From: HK1 sp965202735
Lineage (GTDB): Bacteria > Pseudomonadota > Gammaproteobacteria > HK1
DNA: 64,000 nt
Direction: 5' to 3'
NCBI GenBank assembly: GCA_965202735.1
Contig: OZ241844.1
Location: 3,224,001-3,288,000 of the forward strand
Shown here one piece after another: positions 33,985-42,619 of the stretch. The position numbers and the translations under genes were made by a program. Numbering within the stretch: the first letter of the stretch is position 1; the number at the start of each line of letters is the position of its first letter. The notes beneath the pieces were generated by a model, which saw only the letters and a list, made by a program, of their open reading frames with translations, was not told the origin of the DNA and did no database searches.

Positions 33985-35999
33985 CAGTAGCTGATTGACT
34001 GGGCAGTTGGTGTGCCAGGGTCTGGCTTTTCGTGTCGGCTTGGTGCATGCTGGCGGGATGCGAGATGGGTTTGACCCGGCCGAGGTAGTCGTTGGCGAAG
34101 TCGAGGTGCGTGCGGTGCGCGGCGACGAGCGTCGGCGCTGGGACGCGCTGATGGCGGCGCACCACTACCTTGGGTTCCGGCAGTTTGCGGGCCGGGGGTT
34201 GCGCCACGTCGCGACGTGGCGCGGTCACTGGCTGGCGCTGGTGGGCTGGCAGTCGGGGGCGTTCAAGTGTGGTCCGCGCGACCGCTGGCTGGGCTGGCAC
34301 CGTTCGGTGCAGTTCCGGCGGCTGCACCTGATCGCGAACAACACGCGGTTCCTGGTGCTGCCGGAGGGGTCGGGGGTCGCGCACTTGGCGTCGCGGGTGC
34401 TGGGCCGGAGCCTGCGCCGGCTGAGCGCGGACTGGGCGGCGCGGTATGGCCATCCGCTGGAGCTGGCGGAGACGTTCGTCGACCCGGCGCGGTTCCGGGG
34501 CACATGCTACGCGGCGTCGAACTGGGTGCGGGTGGGGCGTACGAAGGGCTTCGCGCGCCACAACGGGGCGTACACCGACCCGCACGAGCAGCCGAAGGAG
34601 ATGTATGTGCGGGCGCTGCGGCGCGACGCGCGCCGCAGGCTGGTGGCCCCCTTGGACCGTGCCGAGTGGCAGTGCCGGGCGACCCCGGTGCGCTACACGC
34701 GCGCCGAGCTGCGGTCGCTGCGCGACCTGTTCGCGCAGGTGCCGGATGCACGGCGCGGACAGGGCCGCAAGCACTCGCTGCCGACCGTGCTGTCGGTCTG
34801 CGCGTTGGCACGGCTCGCCGGCCAGCACGGGCCGGCGGCGACGGAGCGATTCGCACGCCACCTCAGCGAGGCGGAGCTGCGGGCGCTCGGCGCGTGGACC
34901 GACCCGGCGACCGGGCGCCGGGTCGCACCGTCGGACTCGACCCTGTGCCGGGTGCTGATGGACACTGACCCGGACGACCTGCAGGCGGTGCTGGTGCAGT
35001 GGGCCGCGCCGCGCCTCGCCGAGGGCGGCGCGACGCCGGCGCTGGCCGCCGACGGCAAGCGCATCCGGGGCGCCAACCGGCACGCGGGCCCCGACGCCCA
35101 CTTCGAGATCGTGACGCTGGTCACCCACGCCGGACGGCCGCTCGCGAGCCGCTGCTGCCGCGACGAGGGCGGCGAGACCGCCGCGCTGCGGGCCCTGCTC
35201 GAAGACGTCGACCTCACCGGCTGCGTGCTCACCCTGGACGCGCTGCACGCGACCCGCGACACCGCGCGCGCGATCGTCGAGGCGCACGGCGCCGACTACG
35301 TGTTGGCAATCAAGGCGAACTGCCCCGACAGCTTCGCGCAGCTCGCCGCGATCGACTGGGACACCGCCGCCGTGCGCCGCCACGCCGATGACCCGGTGAA
35401 GGCGCACGGACGCATCGAGACGCGCCGCATCGCCGCGTGTGAGCTGCTCGCCGGCACCCTCGCGCCCTTCCCCGGCGCCCGCCAAGCGTTCCGCGTCGTG
35501 CGCACACGCACCAACGCGAAGACCGGCACCACCTCGACCGAGACCGCCTACGGCATCACCTCGGCCCCCGCCCGGCGCGCCGGACCGGCCCAACTGCTCG
35601 CCTGGAACCGCGGCCACTGGCAGGTCGAGAACGCCAACCACTACCGCCGCGACGCCACCATGGGCGAAGACGCGAGCCGCGTGCGTGCGCGCCACGCGCC
35701 CGCCAACCATGCCACCCTCAACAACATCGCGCTCGCCGTCGTGTTCCATCGCGGCTTCCGCTACCTGCCCGACGCCCATCTCCACTTCATGATGCACCGC
35801 GACGACGCGCTCGACGCCGTCCTGTCCTCCGACTGAGCCGGCTTCCGGCCACCCCCTCTCGCAGCAAGCCTCCGCGTCCGAGGGCCGGCCGACCGACCCC
35901 GACCGCTGCGAAACCGCGCCCGGAGGACCCCGCCGCACCCTGCCGCGCAGGTCACCCCTTTCGTGTCATCGCGAGGATCGGTAGCGTGAAATGACCCTG
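33966..35999 (+). mobile_element. ISAs1-family insertion sequence with DruA-domain transposase
   Basis: About 2,034 bp. Imperfect terminal inverted repeats: CAGGGCTATTTCACGCTAGC at the left and, read inwards, CAGGGTCATTTCACGCTACC at the right. One transposase gene fills it. No convincing target duplication is seen at the outer edges, and the interrupted integrase does not resume on the right, so a flanking deletion probably followed insertion. Confidence 0.9.
34058..35836 (+). CDS. ISAs1-family transposase with N-terminal DUF4338 (DruA-like) domain
   Basis: 592 residues in one chain. Residues 25-185 match DUF4338, the family of DruA of the Druantia anti-phage system: AAHHYLGFRQFAGRGLRHVA, then LIANNTRFLVLP, then LAETFVDPARFRGTCY and AASNWVRVGRTKGF. 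Residues 225-590 are an ISAs1 DDE transposase: PDARRGQGRKHSLPTVL, first Asp in ALAADGKRIRGA (about 331), second Asp in LTLDALHATRDTA (about 393), and Glu in HWQVENANHYRRDATMGEDA (about 524). All three catalytic acidic residues are present. The DruA part might help choose or bind DNA; this is not established. Confidence 0.9.
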   Translation: MRDGFDPAEVVVGEVEVRAVRGDERRRWDALMAAHHYLGFRQFAGRGLRHVATWRGHWLALVGWQSGAFKCGPRDRWLGWHRSVQFRRLHLIANNTRFLVLPEGSGVAHLASRVLGRSLRRLSADWAARYGHPLELAETFVDPARFRGTCYAASNWVRVGRTKGFARHNGAYTDPHEQPKEMYVRALRRDARRRLVAPLDRAEWQCRATPVRYTRAELRSLRDLFAQVPDARRGQGRKHSLPTVLSVCALARLAGQHGPAATERFARHLSEAELRALGAWTDPATGRRVAPSDSTLCRVLMDTDPDDLQAVLVQWAAPRLAEGGATPALAADGKRIRGANRHAGPDAHFEIVTLVTHAGRPLASRCCRDEGGETAALRALLEDVDLTGCVLTLDALHATRDTARAIVEAHGADYVLAIKANCPDSFAQLAAIDWDTAAVRRHADDPVKAHGRIETRRIAACELLAGTLAPFPGARQAFRVVRTRTNAKTGTTSTETAYGITSAPARRAGPAQLLAWNRGHWQVENANHYRRDATMGEDASRVRARHAPANHATLNNIALAVVFHRGFRYLPDAHLHFMMHRDDALDAVLSSD

Positions 36000-36087
36000 A
36001 GTCCATGGCGAACCAAGGATACAATCCCCTGGTCGCCATTCAGATCGCTCTCGCCGGGCGCGCTGTCGATAACTTGCCCGAGTAGTT

Positions 36088-36463
36088 ACCTTCTTCCACC
36101 TTCTCGGCTGGCCGGAAATCGGGCACGAATCCTCTCACCAGGGGCGCCACCTGGAATGGCGTGATGATCGGCAGGGACCCGGCGACGGGGTTGGCGATCG
36201 AGATTGCGGGCGATGCAGTCCTGACCATTGCTGATTTCCCGGACCCACGGATCGCCGTGACATTCACCAACATCAAGGATCTCGGAACCGATCAGGCGCG
36301 TGACGACATGACCTGGAGTGGCATTCCCCTGACGGACGGCGGCTTCGCAACGGGAACCGCCGGAAACTCGATCCAGGGACAGTTCTACGGCCCCGGCCAT
36401 GAAGAGGTCGGCGGAGTGTTCGAACGCAATCAGGTCATCGGCGCGTTCGGCGCAAAGCGCTGA
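36088..36463 (+). pseudogene. C-terminal fragment of a TbpB-like surface lipoprotein
   Basis: About 125 codons ending in the characteristic C-terminus of transferrin-binding-protein-like (TbpB beta-barrel domain) proteins: GQFYGPGHEEVGGVFERNQV and IGAFGAKR. Upstream the frame reads GATWNGVMIGRDPATG and VLTIADFPDPRIAVTFTNI, then meets a stop at 36083. The signal peptide, lipobox and N-terminal domains are absent. The insertion sequence ends 90 bp upstream, so a deletion linked to it may have removed the front of the gene. Confidence 0.78.
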
Positions 36464-36720
36464 CCGGCAGAGGCCATGGTCCGGTCGCGACATCGTTCGC
36501 GCAGACCTGGACACGCAGTTGGCCGCCGTCCGCCGTCGTGCCGTCACGACGGGCGCTGCTCGGCGGCGGGAACGTGGGGACCCGCACCGCCGCCGACGGT
36601 GCGGACCGAGTGCCTGATGCTACCGGTGCTCACACCTCCATGCATTGCCTTGTTACCTCCTGCTTCCTACACTACCGCTCGGAAGCCGTGCGTCGGTCCG
36701 GGGACTGTCCCCGCAAGTGC

Positions 36721-36852
36721 GCGGCGGGCGCTGCCGCTCAAGCGCCGCTCGGGCTGAAGGCTTGTCGCATAACGGCTTTCATCGCCCGACGGATGGAGCG
36801 GCCAGGAAGCGGGATCGGGACGCCCTTCGGCGCGTGGTTCTCACACCCGACG
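36721..36852 (+). repeat. R3 dispersed repeat, copy 3 (fullest)
   Basis: 132-bp copy aligning with the minus strand of 8261-8391 over its full length and with 32195-32252 over its right part. It directly abuts the first codon of recognisable MmgE/PrpD sequence. Confidence 0.78.
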
Positions 36853-36855
36853 CAA

Positions 36856-37203
36856 CCCCTGCCCCTCACCGCGTACCTGGCCCGTACCGTTCGCGATCTG
36901 GCCGATTCCGGAATCCCGGATCTCGTGGCGAACGAGGCCAGACTCTGCTTCCTGGACTTCCTGGCCTCGGCGCTCGCCGGGGCGAGGTCCGACGTGGCGG
37001 CAGCGGGCGCGGGAGCGCTGCCCTTCTTCGGTGACGGACGCTCGGTGCTGATCGCGCGGGCGCAACGCGCCAGCGTCGCCGGTGCGGCTTGGTACAACGC
37101 ACTCGTGGCCACCAGGGAGGATCTCGACGACTCCCACCGCTTCGCGTCGGGACTGCATCTCTCCGCGATCACGTTCCCGGTCGCCATGGCCCTGGCTCGG
37201 AGC
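36856..37203 (+). pseudogene. MmgE/PrpD-family N-terminal fragment
   Basis: About 115 codons of the N-terminus of an MmgE/PrpD (2-methylcitrate dehydratase-like) protein: LTAYLARTVRDLADSGIP, EARLCFLDFLASALAGARS, AGAAWYNALVATREDLDD and HLSAITFPVAMALARS. The remaining 300 or more residues are missing, and the frame is fused upstream to R3 sequence that is not part of the family. A complete member of this family is at 60.0 kb. Confidence 0.8.
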
Positions 37204-37270
37204 CTCGATTCCGGAGGATCGGATCTGACCGCAGGCGATACGCAGCTCGCTCCCGGACCGATACGACACG

Positions 37271-37846
37271 ATGGCGATACGCATCAAGAGCAGGTGGCAT
37301 CGCTCCGAGCGCAACGAGGCGCGGAGCAAGTCGTTCGCCGACAGTGCCGGGGCGCTTGCGTTCATCGTGTGGCGTCTCGCGGTCGAGCACGCGAAGGCCA
37401 TCCACCGCGACGGCTTCGAATACGCCTCCGATCGCGAGCGCATCCGCGTCATCTCGGAGTACTGCGCCTTCGCCGTTCAGCTCGTGGACCGGCTCGCGCA
37501 CCGGCGTATCGACGACGGGGCGCGCGCCGCGCTGGTCGTCGCGCTCGGCAGGCGCCTCGCGGACCAGATGCAGGACAACCTGCTCGACATCGCCGGTCCG
37601 GGCGAGTACCGGGCGCCGTTCGTGGAGATGCTCAACGAGCGGCTCGACGACTACGCGCGCTTCGACTTCGACGACGAGGCGCCGGGGTTCGAGGCGCTGC
37701 GCTACTTCGGCGACCGGGTCATGCGAACCATGGGCGTCAGCCAGACCAATCGCTGGGTGATGGACCACGTGATGGAGGTCTCGGCGCCGGAGCTCGCCGG
37801 GAAGATCGCGAAGAGCGTCGACGACCTGCTCACCTCCGCGGCCTGA
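37271..37846 (+). CDS. Conserved protein of unknown function
   Basis: 191-residue, mostly helical cytosolic protein without signal peptide or membrane segments. It begins IRIKSRWHRSER and includes DSAGALAFIVWRLAVEHAK, ISEYCAFAVQLVDRLAHRR, GPGEYRAPFVEMLNERLDDY, ALRYFGDRVMRTMG and NRWVMDHVMEVSAPE. I recall similar uncharacterised proteins in other proteobacteria, which suggests a real, conserved gene. It starts 67 bp after the MmgE/PrpD fragment, and its stop is just before a 44-bp tandem repeat array. Confidence 0.75.
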   Translation: MAIRIKSRWHRSERNEARSKSFADSAGALAFIVWRLAVEHAKAIHRDGFEYASDRERIRVISEYCAFAVQLVDRLAHRRIDDGARAALVVALGRRLADQMQDNLLDIAGPGEYRAPFVEMLNERLDDYARFDFDDEAPGFEALRYFGDRVMRTMGVSQTNRWVMDHVMEVSAPELAGKIAKSVDDLLTSAA

Positions 37847-37854
37847 AGCGAAGG

Positions 37855-38114
37855 CCGGGCCACGGACTCAGTCGCGGGGGCCGGGGGAGCCGAGAGGACC
37901 GGACCACGGACTCAATCACGTCAGCCGGGGGAGCCGAGAGGACCGGACCACGGGCTCAATCGCGGCCGCCGGAGGAGCCGAGAGGACCGGGCCACGGGCT
38001 CAATCGCGGTCGCCGGAGGAGCCGGGAGGACCGGGCCACGGACTCAGTCGCGGCCGCCGGAGGAGCCGGGAGGACCGGGCCACGGTCTCAATCGCGTCGG
38101 CCGGGGGAGCCGAA
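37855..38114. repeat. 44-bp tandem repeat, six copies, overlapping the abrB-like 3' end
   Basis: The word CCACGGACTCAGTCGCGG (or CCACGGGCTCAATCGCGG) recurs with a strict 44-bp period, with CACGG starting at 37861, 37905, 37949, 37993, 38037 and 38081, followed each time by a GGGGGAGCC- or GGAGGAGCC-like stretch. The right-most unit contains the last codons and stop of the AbrB-family permease (38088), so every unit is a copy of that gene's 3' end. There are no unique spacers, so it is not a CRISPR. Confidence 0.93.
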
Positions 38115-39131
38115 GCGTGCGAACACGAGCGGCGCCGCCACCACGACGAGCCCGATCCGCAGGACGTGGTGGGTCGCCACGAACGCGGTCTCGATACCGA
38201 GCGAGAGCGCGATGAGGCTCATCTCGGCCAGGCCGCCCGGCGCATAGGCGAGCACGATGGACCGCCAGTCGATCCCGGTGGCGGGCGCCAGCACCAGCGC
38301 GAACGCCACCGTGGCGGCGAGCATCACGACCGTGGAGACCACCGCGACGGCCGTGATTCCGAGCACCCGCTGCATCGGCACCCCGGCAAAGCGCGCACCG
38401 ATGGCCGAGCCGACCACGACCTGCGCCACCGCGACCACTTCCCACGGCGGAGCCGAGCTGCTCAGTCCCGTGGCGTGAACCGCGGCGCTCGCGAGCAGGG
38501 GCCCCGAGAGCCGGTACGCGGGCAGACGCACGATCCGGCCGAGCCCCGTCCCAACGACCGCGCAGGCTCCGAGCACCGCGACTTCGGAAAGCTCGATCGC
38601 TCCGATCGACGGCCCCATGGAGGACGGCGTCGCGGCCACTCCGGTCATGAACCGGTACCAGAACGGGATGGTCAGGACCACCAGCAGTACCCGGGCGCTG
38701 TGAACGAGCGCGATGGTGCGGTCATCGGCGCCCATCGCGGCGCCGGTGATGACCATCTCGCTCAGCCCGCCCGGAATGGCGGAGAAGTACGCGGTGGGCG
38801 CATCGAGGCCCACGACCCGGCGGAAATAGAGAAAGAGCGCTCCGACCACGGCGCCGAGATAGAGCGCCAGGCACCCGATAGTGAGCGGCCACTCACGGGC
38901 CTTGTCCACGACTTCGGGGGTGAAGCTGGCGCCCAGCAGCACGCCGATGACCGCGATCATGATCGAACGCATCGGGCCGGGCACGTAGAGCCTGGCGCCG
39001 CCGAGCGATGCCGCGGTCGTCGCGACCATCGCCCCCAGCATCCACGCAAGCGGCAGGTTCAGCCACGCGAAGATCGCGCCGCCGGCGGCGCCGACGACGA
39101 GGGTGCGACCCAGCCTTCCCGCGAGCGGCAC
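38088..39131 (-). CDS. AbrB-family membrane protein (putative transporter)
   Basis: 347-residue integral-membrane protein of the AbrB/ammonia monooxygenase-like permease family (PF05145). It has two related halves, each with the motif of the family: GGAIFAWLNLPLAWMLGAMV near the N-terminus and VVVGSAIGARF in the second half, plus YFSAIPGGLSEMVITGAAMG and its counterpart LAYAPGGLAEMSLIALSLG. About ten membrane segments. GTG at 39131 after GAAGGA is preferred to an unsupported start further upstream. Substrate unknown. Its last codons lie in the 44-bp tandem array. Confidence 0.85.
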   Translation of the reverse strand: MPLAGRLGRTLVVGAAGGAIFAWLNLPLAWMLGAMVATTAASLGGARLYVPGPMRSIMIAVIGVLLGASFTPEVVDKAREWPLTIGCLALYLGAVVGALFLYFRRVVGLDAPTAYFSAIPGGLSEMVITGAAMGADDRTIALVHSARVLLVVLTIPFWYRFMTGVAATPSSMGPSIGAIELSEVAVLGACAVVGTGLGRIVRLPAYRLSGPLLASAAVHATGLSSSAPPWEVVAVAQVVVGSAIGARFAGVPMQRVLGITAVAVVSTVVMLAATVAFALVLAPATGIDWRSIVLAYAPGGLAEMSLIALSLGIETAFVATHHVLRIGLVVVAAPLVFARFGSPGRRD

Positions 39132-39429
39132 GGGTCCCGATCCTTCAGGTATCAGGGCTGGCCTCGCTGGCGCCGGCCGGCCCGGCGCCAGCGGCCGGCA
39201 CTGCAATCGACTCGGGACTCACCGCCCGCGCCTCGTCCGATGGGGTCGCACGCAACTTACGGCACGCTCCGGAACGAGACAACTCGCCGCCTCGCCGCTT
39301 CGTATAATCGGCATCGGTCCGCACCGACGTCGGCACCGTGCGCGGACTCCCGGCGATGCGAACGAGGGAATCCCGGCCCGATCCGGACGCGGAGCGCACC
39401 GCCGCAATCCCGACCCGGGAGCAAGCCCA

Positions 39430-40635
39430 GTGACAGGCACGATCATGCCGCTCGACGACATCCGGGTGCTCGACGCCGCCACCTTCGTCGCCGCCCCGTT
39501 CGCCGCCGCCTGCCTCGCGGAGTTCGGCGCCGACGTCATCAAGATCGAGCGCCCCGGCGTCGGCGACGACCTGCGGCGTCTCGGCACCCCGAGCGAGGCG
39601 GGCGACACCTGGTGGTGGCTCAACGACGCGCGGAACAAGAGGTGCGTCACGCTGAACCTCAAGGACGCGCGCGGCGCGGCGCTCTTCCGGCGGCTCGCGG
39701 CGTCCGCGGACGTGGTCATCGAGAACTTCCGGCCGGGCACCATGGAGCGATGGGGGCTCGGGTTCTCGGACCTGCTCGCGGTCAATCCGGGGCTCGTGAT
39801 GCTGCGCGTCTCCGCCTACGGGCAGACCGGGCCGAAGTCGGGCCTGCCGGGGTTCGCGCGCATCGCGCAGGCCTACGCGGGGCTCTCCTACGTCACCGGC
39901 CAGCCCGACACCCCGCCGCTCATCGCGGGCTCGACGACGCTGGCCGACTACCTCACCGGGCTCTACGGCGCCTTCGGGGTGATGCTGGCGCTGCGCGCCC
40001 GCGAGAGGACCGGGCGCGGACAGTACATCGACATCGGGCTGCACGACGGCATCTTCCGGTTCCTCGACGAGATCGCGGCGGTCTACGACCGGACCGGACA
40101 CGTGCGCGAGCGCAGCGGCACCGAGACCCACACCGCGACGCCCCACAGCCACTACCCCTGCGCGGACGGCCGATGGGTGGCGATCGCCTGCACCAACGAC
40201 AGGATGTTCGAACGCCTCACGCACGCGATGGGGCAGCCGGAGCTCGCCGGCGACGAACGCTACCGGCTCAAGCGCTCCCGGCTCGACCGGCGCGACGAGG
40301 TGAACGCCATCGTGCGCGCGTGGACCTCGAGCCTCGACCGCGAGACCGTCATCCGCCGGTGCTCGGACGGCGAGGTGCCGTGCGGCCCGGTGTGCAGCAT
40401 CGAGGACATCTTCAACGAGGAGCAGTTCTGGGTGCGGGACACCCTCACCCGCGTAGCCGACCCGCGCATCGGCGAGGTCGCCGTCCAGGGCACGGTCCCG
40501 AAGCTGTCGGACACCCCGGGCGGGATCCGCCACCTCGGGGACACCCTGGCCGCCCACAACGAGGCCGTCTACGGCGAGGAGCTGGGACTCACGGACGAGG
40601 AGATGGCGGCGCTGGCCGAGGCGGGGGTGATCTGA
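39430..40635 (+). CDS. CaiB/BaiF family CoA-transferase
   Basis: Family III CoA-transferase of about 400 residues that moves CoA between carboxylic acids. Family segments: IRVLDAATFVAAPFAAACLAEFGADVIKIE (read in two parts), LNLKDARGAALFRRL, ADVVIENFRPGTMERWGLG with the catalytic-site aspartate region, and the SAYGQTGPKSGLPGF loop. GTG at 39430 has GGGAG upstream at 8 bp; ATG at 39445 is the alternative. It is followed by a converging D-aminoacylase gene. The acid substrate is unknown; two further members occur in the window. Confidence 0.92.
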   Translation: MTGTIMPLDDIRVLDAATFVAAPFAAACLAEFGADVIKIERPGVGDDLRRLGTPSEAGDTWWWLNDARNKRCVTLNLKDARGAALFRRLAASADVVIENFRPGTMERWGLGFSDLLAVNPGLVMLRVSAYGQTGPKSGLPGFARIAQAYAGLSYVTGQPDTPPLIAGSTTLADYLTGLYGAFGVMLALRARERTGRGQYIDIGLHDGIFRFLDEIAAVYDRTGHVRERSGTETHTATPHSHYPCADGRWVAIACTNDRMFERLTHAMGQPELAGDERYRLKRSRLDRRDEVNAIVRAWTSSLDRETVIRRCSDGEVPCGPVCSIEDIFNEEQFWVRDTLTRVADPRIGEVAVQGTVPKLSDTPGGIRHLGDTLAAHNEAVYGEELGLTDEEMAALAEAGVI

Positions 40636-40678
40636 GCGAGCGCCGCCGCACCGCGATGCGCCGCGCACTCTCGATCGC

Positions 40679-42142
40679 TCAGCCTCCCCCCCGGTTGCGC
40701 CGCAGGACTCGCCCGGGCTTCGCCCCGGTCCACTCGCCCCCGCGCCAGACCTGCTTGCCGTTGACGATGACCTGGTAGATCCCGCGGGCGGGACGCGTGG
40801 GGGCGCTGAAGTCCGCCTCGTCGGCGACCCGGTCCGGGTCGAAGAGCACGATGTCCGCGAAGGCGCCGGTGCGGACCGCGCCGCGGCCGGCGAGGCCGAA
40901 GACGCGGGCGGGAACGCCGGTCATCCGGTACACCGCCTCTTCCAGGGAGAAGAGACCGAGGTCGCGACAGTAGTGGCCGAGCACCCGGGGGAACGTGCCC
41001 CACAGGCGCGGGTGGGGGAAGGTGTCGTGCGGGAGGCCGTCGGAGCCGATCATCGCGTCCTGGAAGCGAAGGATGCGGCGGAGATCCTCCTCGTCCATCT
41101 TGAAGTAGATGGCGCCGGCGGGGCTCAGCCGCTCCACCGCCTCCTCCATCGCGCAGCCCCACCCGGAGCGGATGCTCTCGAAGTCGCGGCCCTCGAGCTC
41201 CGGGTGCGGCTCCGACCAGGTCACGATCACGCGCTCGGCCCCGGCGACCCAGTCCGCGAGCAGCACCGTGGAGCTCGCGACATAGGGGTAGACGTCGAGG
41301 TTGACGCTCTGCTTCGCCCGCGCGCGGGCGATGGCGGCGAGCGTGTCCCGGCTCATGCCCCAGCTCTCCCGGCCGCTGCACTTGTGGTGCGAGATGACCA
41401 CGGGGACGCCGGCCCGCTCGCCGATCTCGAGCGTCTCCCGCACCGATTCGAGGACCCCGGCGCCCTCGTCGCGCATGTGGGTCGCGTAGATGGCGTGGTG
41501 CGCGCCGAGCCGGCTCGCGAGCGCCACGACCTCGTCGGTCGGGGCCTCGACTGCGGGCGGATAGGCGAGGCCGGTGCTCATGCCGATGCAGCCCGCCTCC
41601 AGCGCTTCGTCGAGCAGCGCCTCCATGCGCGTGATCTCGCCCGCGGTGGCGGCGCGGTACACGTCGTCCATCACCGTGGCGCGCAACGCGGTATGGCCGA
41701 CCAGCGGCGCGAGGTTGAGCGCCGGAGGCGAGGCCTCCACCGCGGCCACGTACTCGCGCATCGTCGGGAACCGGTACCAGGACGCATCCCCCAGCAGGTT
41801 CATCGGCGGCGGCGGCTCGCGGCCCGCGAACGGCGCGAGGCTCGCCCCGCAGTTGCCGGTCACCACCGACGTCACGCCCTGGCTGACCTTCGGCGTCATG
41901 TCCGGACCGGAGAGCACCGCGCGGTCGTCGTGGGTGTGCGCGTCGATGAACCCCGGGGCCACGACGAGTCCCGAGGCGTCGATCTTGCTGGTCGCGTCGA
42001 TGCGCCGATCGAGGTGGTCGCCGACCGCGACGATGCGGTCGCCGGTGACGGCGACGTCGAGGTGGACGCGGGCCGCGCCGGTGCCGTCGATGACGTCGCC
42101 GGAGTGGATCAGCAGATCGCACGTGGTCGGAGCGGCGGACAT
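40679..42142 (-). CDS. D-aminoacylase / N-acyl-D-amino-acid deacylase
   Basis: Zinc amidohydrolase of 487 residues. The metal motif PGFIDAHTHDD (about residue 60), GNCGASLAPF, the HTALRATVM segment, ATHMRDEGAGVLES, VISHHKCSG and SDGLPHDTFPHPR (final Asp ligand) match N-acyl-D-amino-acid deacylases and related dihydropyrimidinase-like enzymes. The C-terminal GAFADIVLFDPDRVAD is the usual small beta domain. Start ATG at 42142 with GGGAG; the frame opens 19 codons earlier without conservation. The role may be salvage of D-amino acids, matching the D-cysteine-type enzyme at 16.6 kb. Confidence 0.9.
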   Translation of the reverse strand: MSAAPTTCDLLIHSGDVIDGTGAARVHLDVAVTGDRIVAVGDHLDRRIDATSKIDASGLVVAPGFIDAHTHDDRAVLSGPDMTPKVSQGVTSVVTGNCGASLAPFAGREPPPPMNLLGDASWYRFPTMREYVAAVEASPPALNLAPLVGHTALRATVMDDVYRAATAGEITRMEALLDEALEAGCIGMSTGLAYPPAVEAPTDEVVALASRLGAHHAIYATHMRDEGAGVLESVRETLEIGERAGVPVVISHHKCSGRESWGMSRDTLAAIARARAKQSVNLDVYPYVASSTVLLADWVAGAERVIVTWSEPHPELEGRDFESIRSGWGCAMEEAVERLSPAGAIYFKMDEEDLRRILRFQDAMIGSDGLPHDTFPHPRLWGTFPRVLGHYCRDLGLFSLEEAVYRMTGVPARVFGLAGRGAVRTGAFADIVLFDPDRVADEADFSAPTRPARGIYQVIVNGKQVWRGGEWTGAKPGRVLRRNRGGG

Positions 42143-42545
42143 TCGGCGGTTCTCCCTCGAGGGTGGCATGGGCGCCGGCGCGGCATCGGCGGACGGCATG
42201 CGGCGGGGTTCGAAGCCGGCTGCGCCGATACGTCCGCATGGCGGCGCGGAGCCGTGCTGCCGGACTGCACGCGGGCCGCGCCCCCGGGGCTCGGCCGGCC
42301 GTGCTCCGCCGATCGTCTCACAATCATGTCATCGCGGGGGCGTCAACGCGGGGCGCCCGGTACGGAGCGCTCAGAGGGCTCTCCGGAAGTCGTGCCGAAC
42401 GGTTCATCAGGCCCTCGGTCCGGGCCTTCGATGCCGGAAGACCGCCCGTCACCGTGCGATCTTCCGGTCGGGCGGCCAATGACCGCGACTTCTGAAGGGT
42501 CCCGGGAGCGCTCGCGATGAGCGTGCGCAACAGGGCTCGTCATGC
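42143..42545. other. Divergent intergenic region
   Basis: About 400 bp between the D-aminoacylase start and MITE-2. No gene was recognised. It should hold the promoters of both flanking genes. The 8-bp sequence CGTCATGC at its right edge (42538-42545) is the left direct repeat of MITE-2. Confidence 0.5.
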
Positions 42546-42615
42546 GGTAGTGTCTCATTCCGGCTTTCTTCCTCGACACGACATCACTGCCCCGAAGTCA
42601 AACCGAGGCACTACC
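42546..42615. mobile_element. MITE-2 copy at the start of the citE-like gene
   Basis: 70-bp element with inverted ends GGTAGTGTCTC and GAGGCACTACC (one mismatch), flanked by perfect 8-bp direct repeats CGTCATGC at 42538-42545 and 42616-42623. The ATG of the citE-like gene (42620) lies in the right direct repeat, so the element has replaced the original leader; its own end supplies GAGG about 11 bp before the ATG. Confidence 0.83.
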
Positions 42616-42619
42616 CGTC

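Noticed and set aside
33966..35999. A Druantia defence system
   Set aside because: Only the DruA-like domain is present, as part of a transposase; no DruE-type helicase or other Druantia gene is in the window.
33950..36010. Target-site duplication of the ISAs1-family element
   Set aside because: The bases outside the two ends do not match convincingly; the resemblance of GGAC to AGTCC reflects extended inverted ends instead.
37855..38114. CRISPR array
   Set aside because: The 44-bp units are contiguous, without unique spacers, and derive from a gene end.
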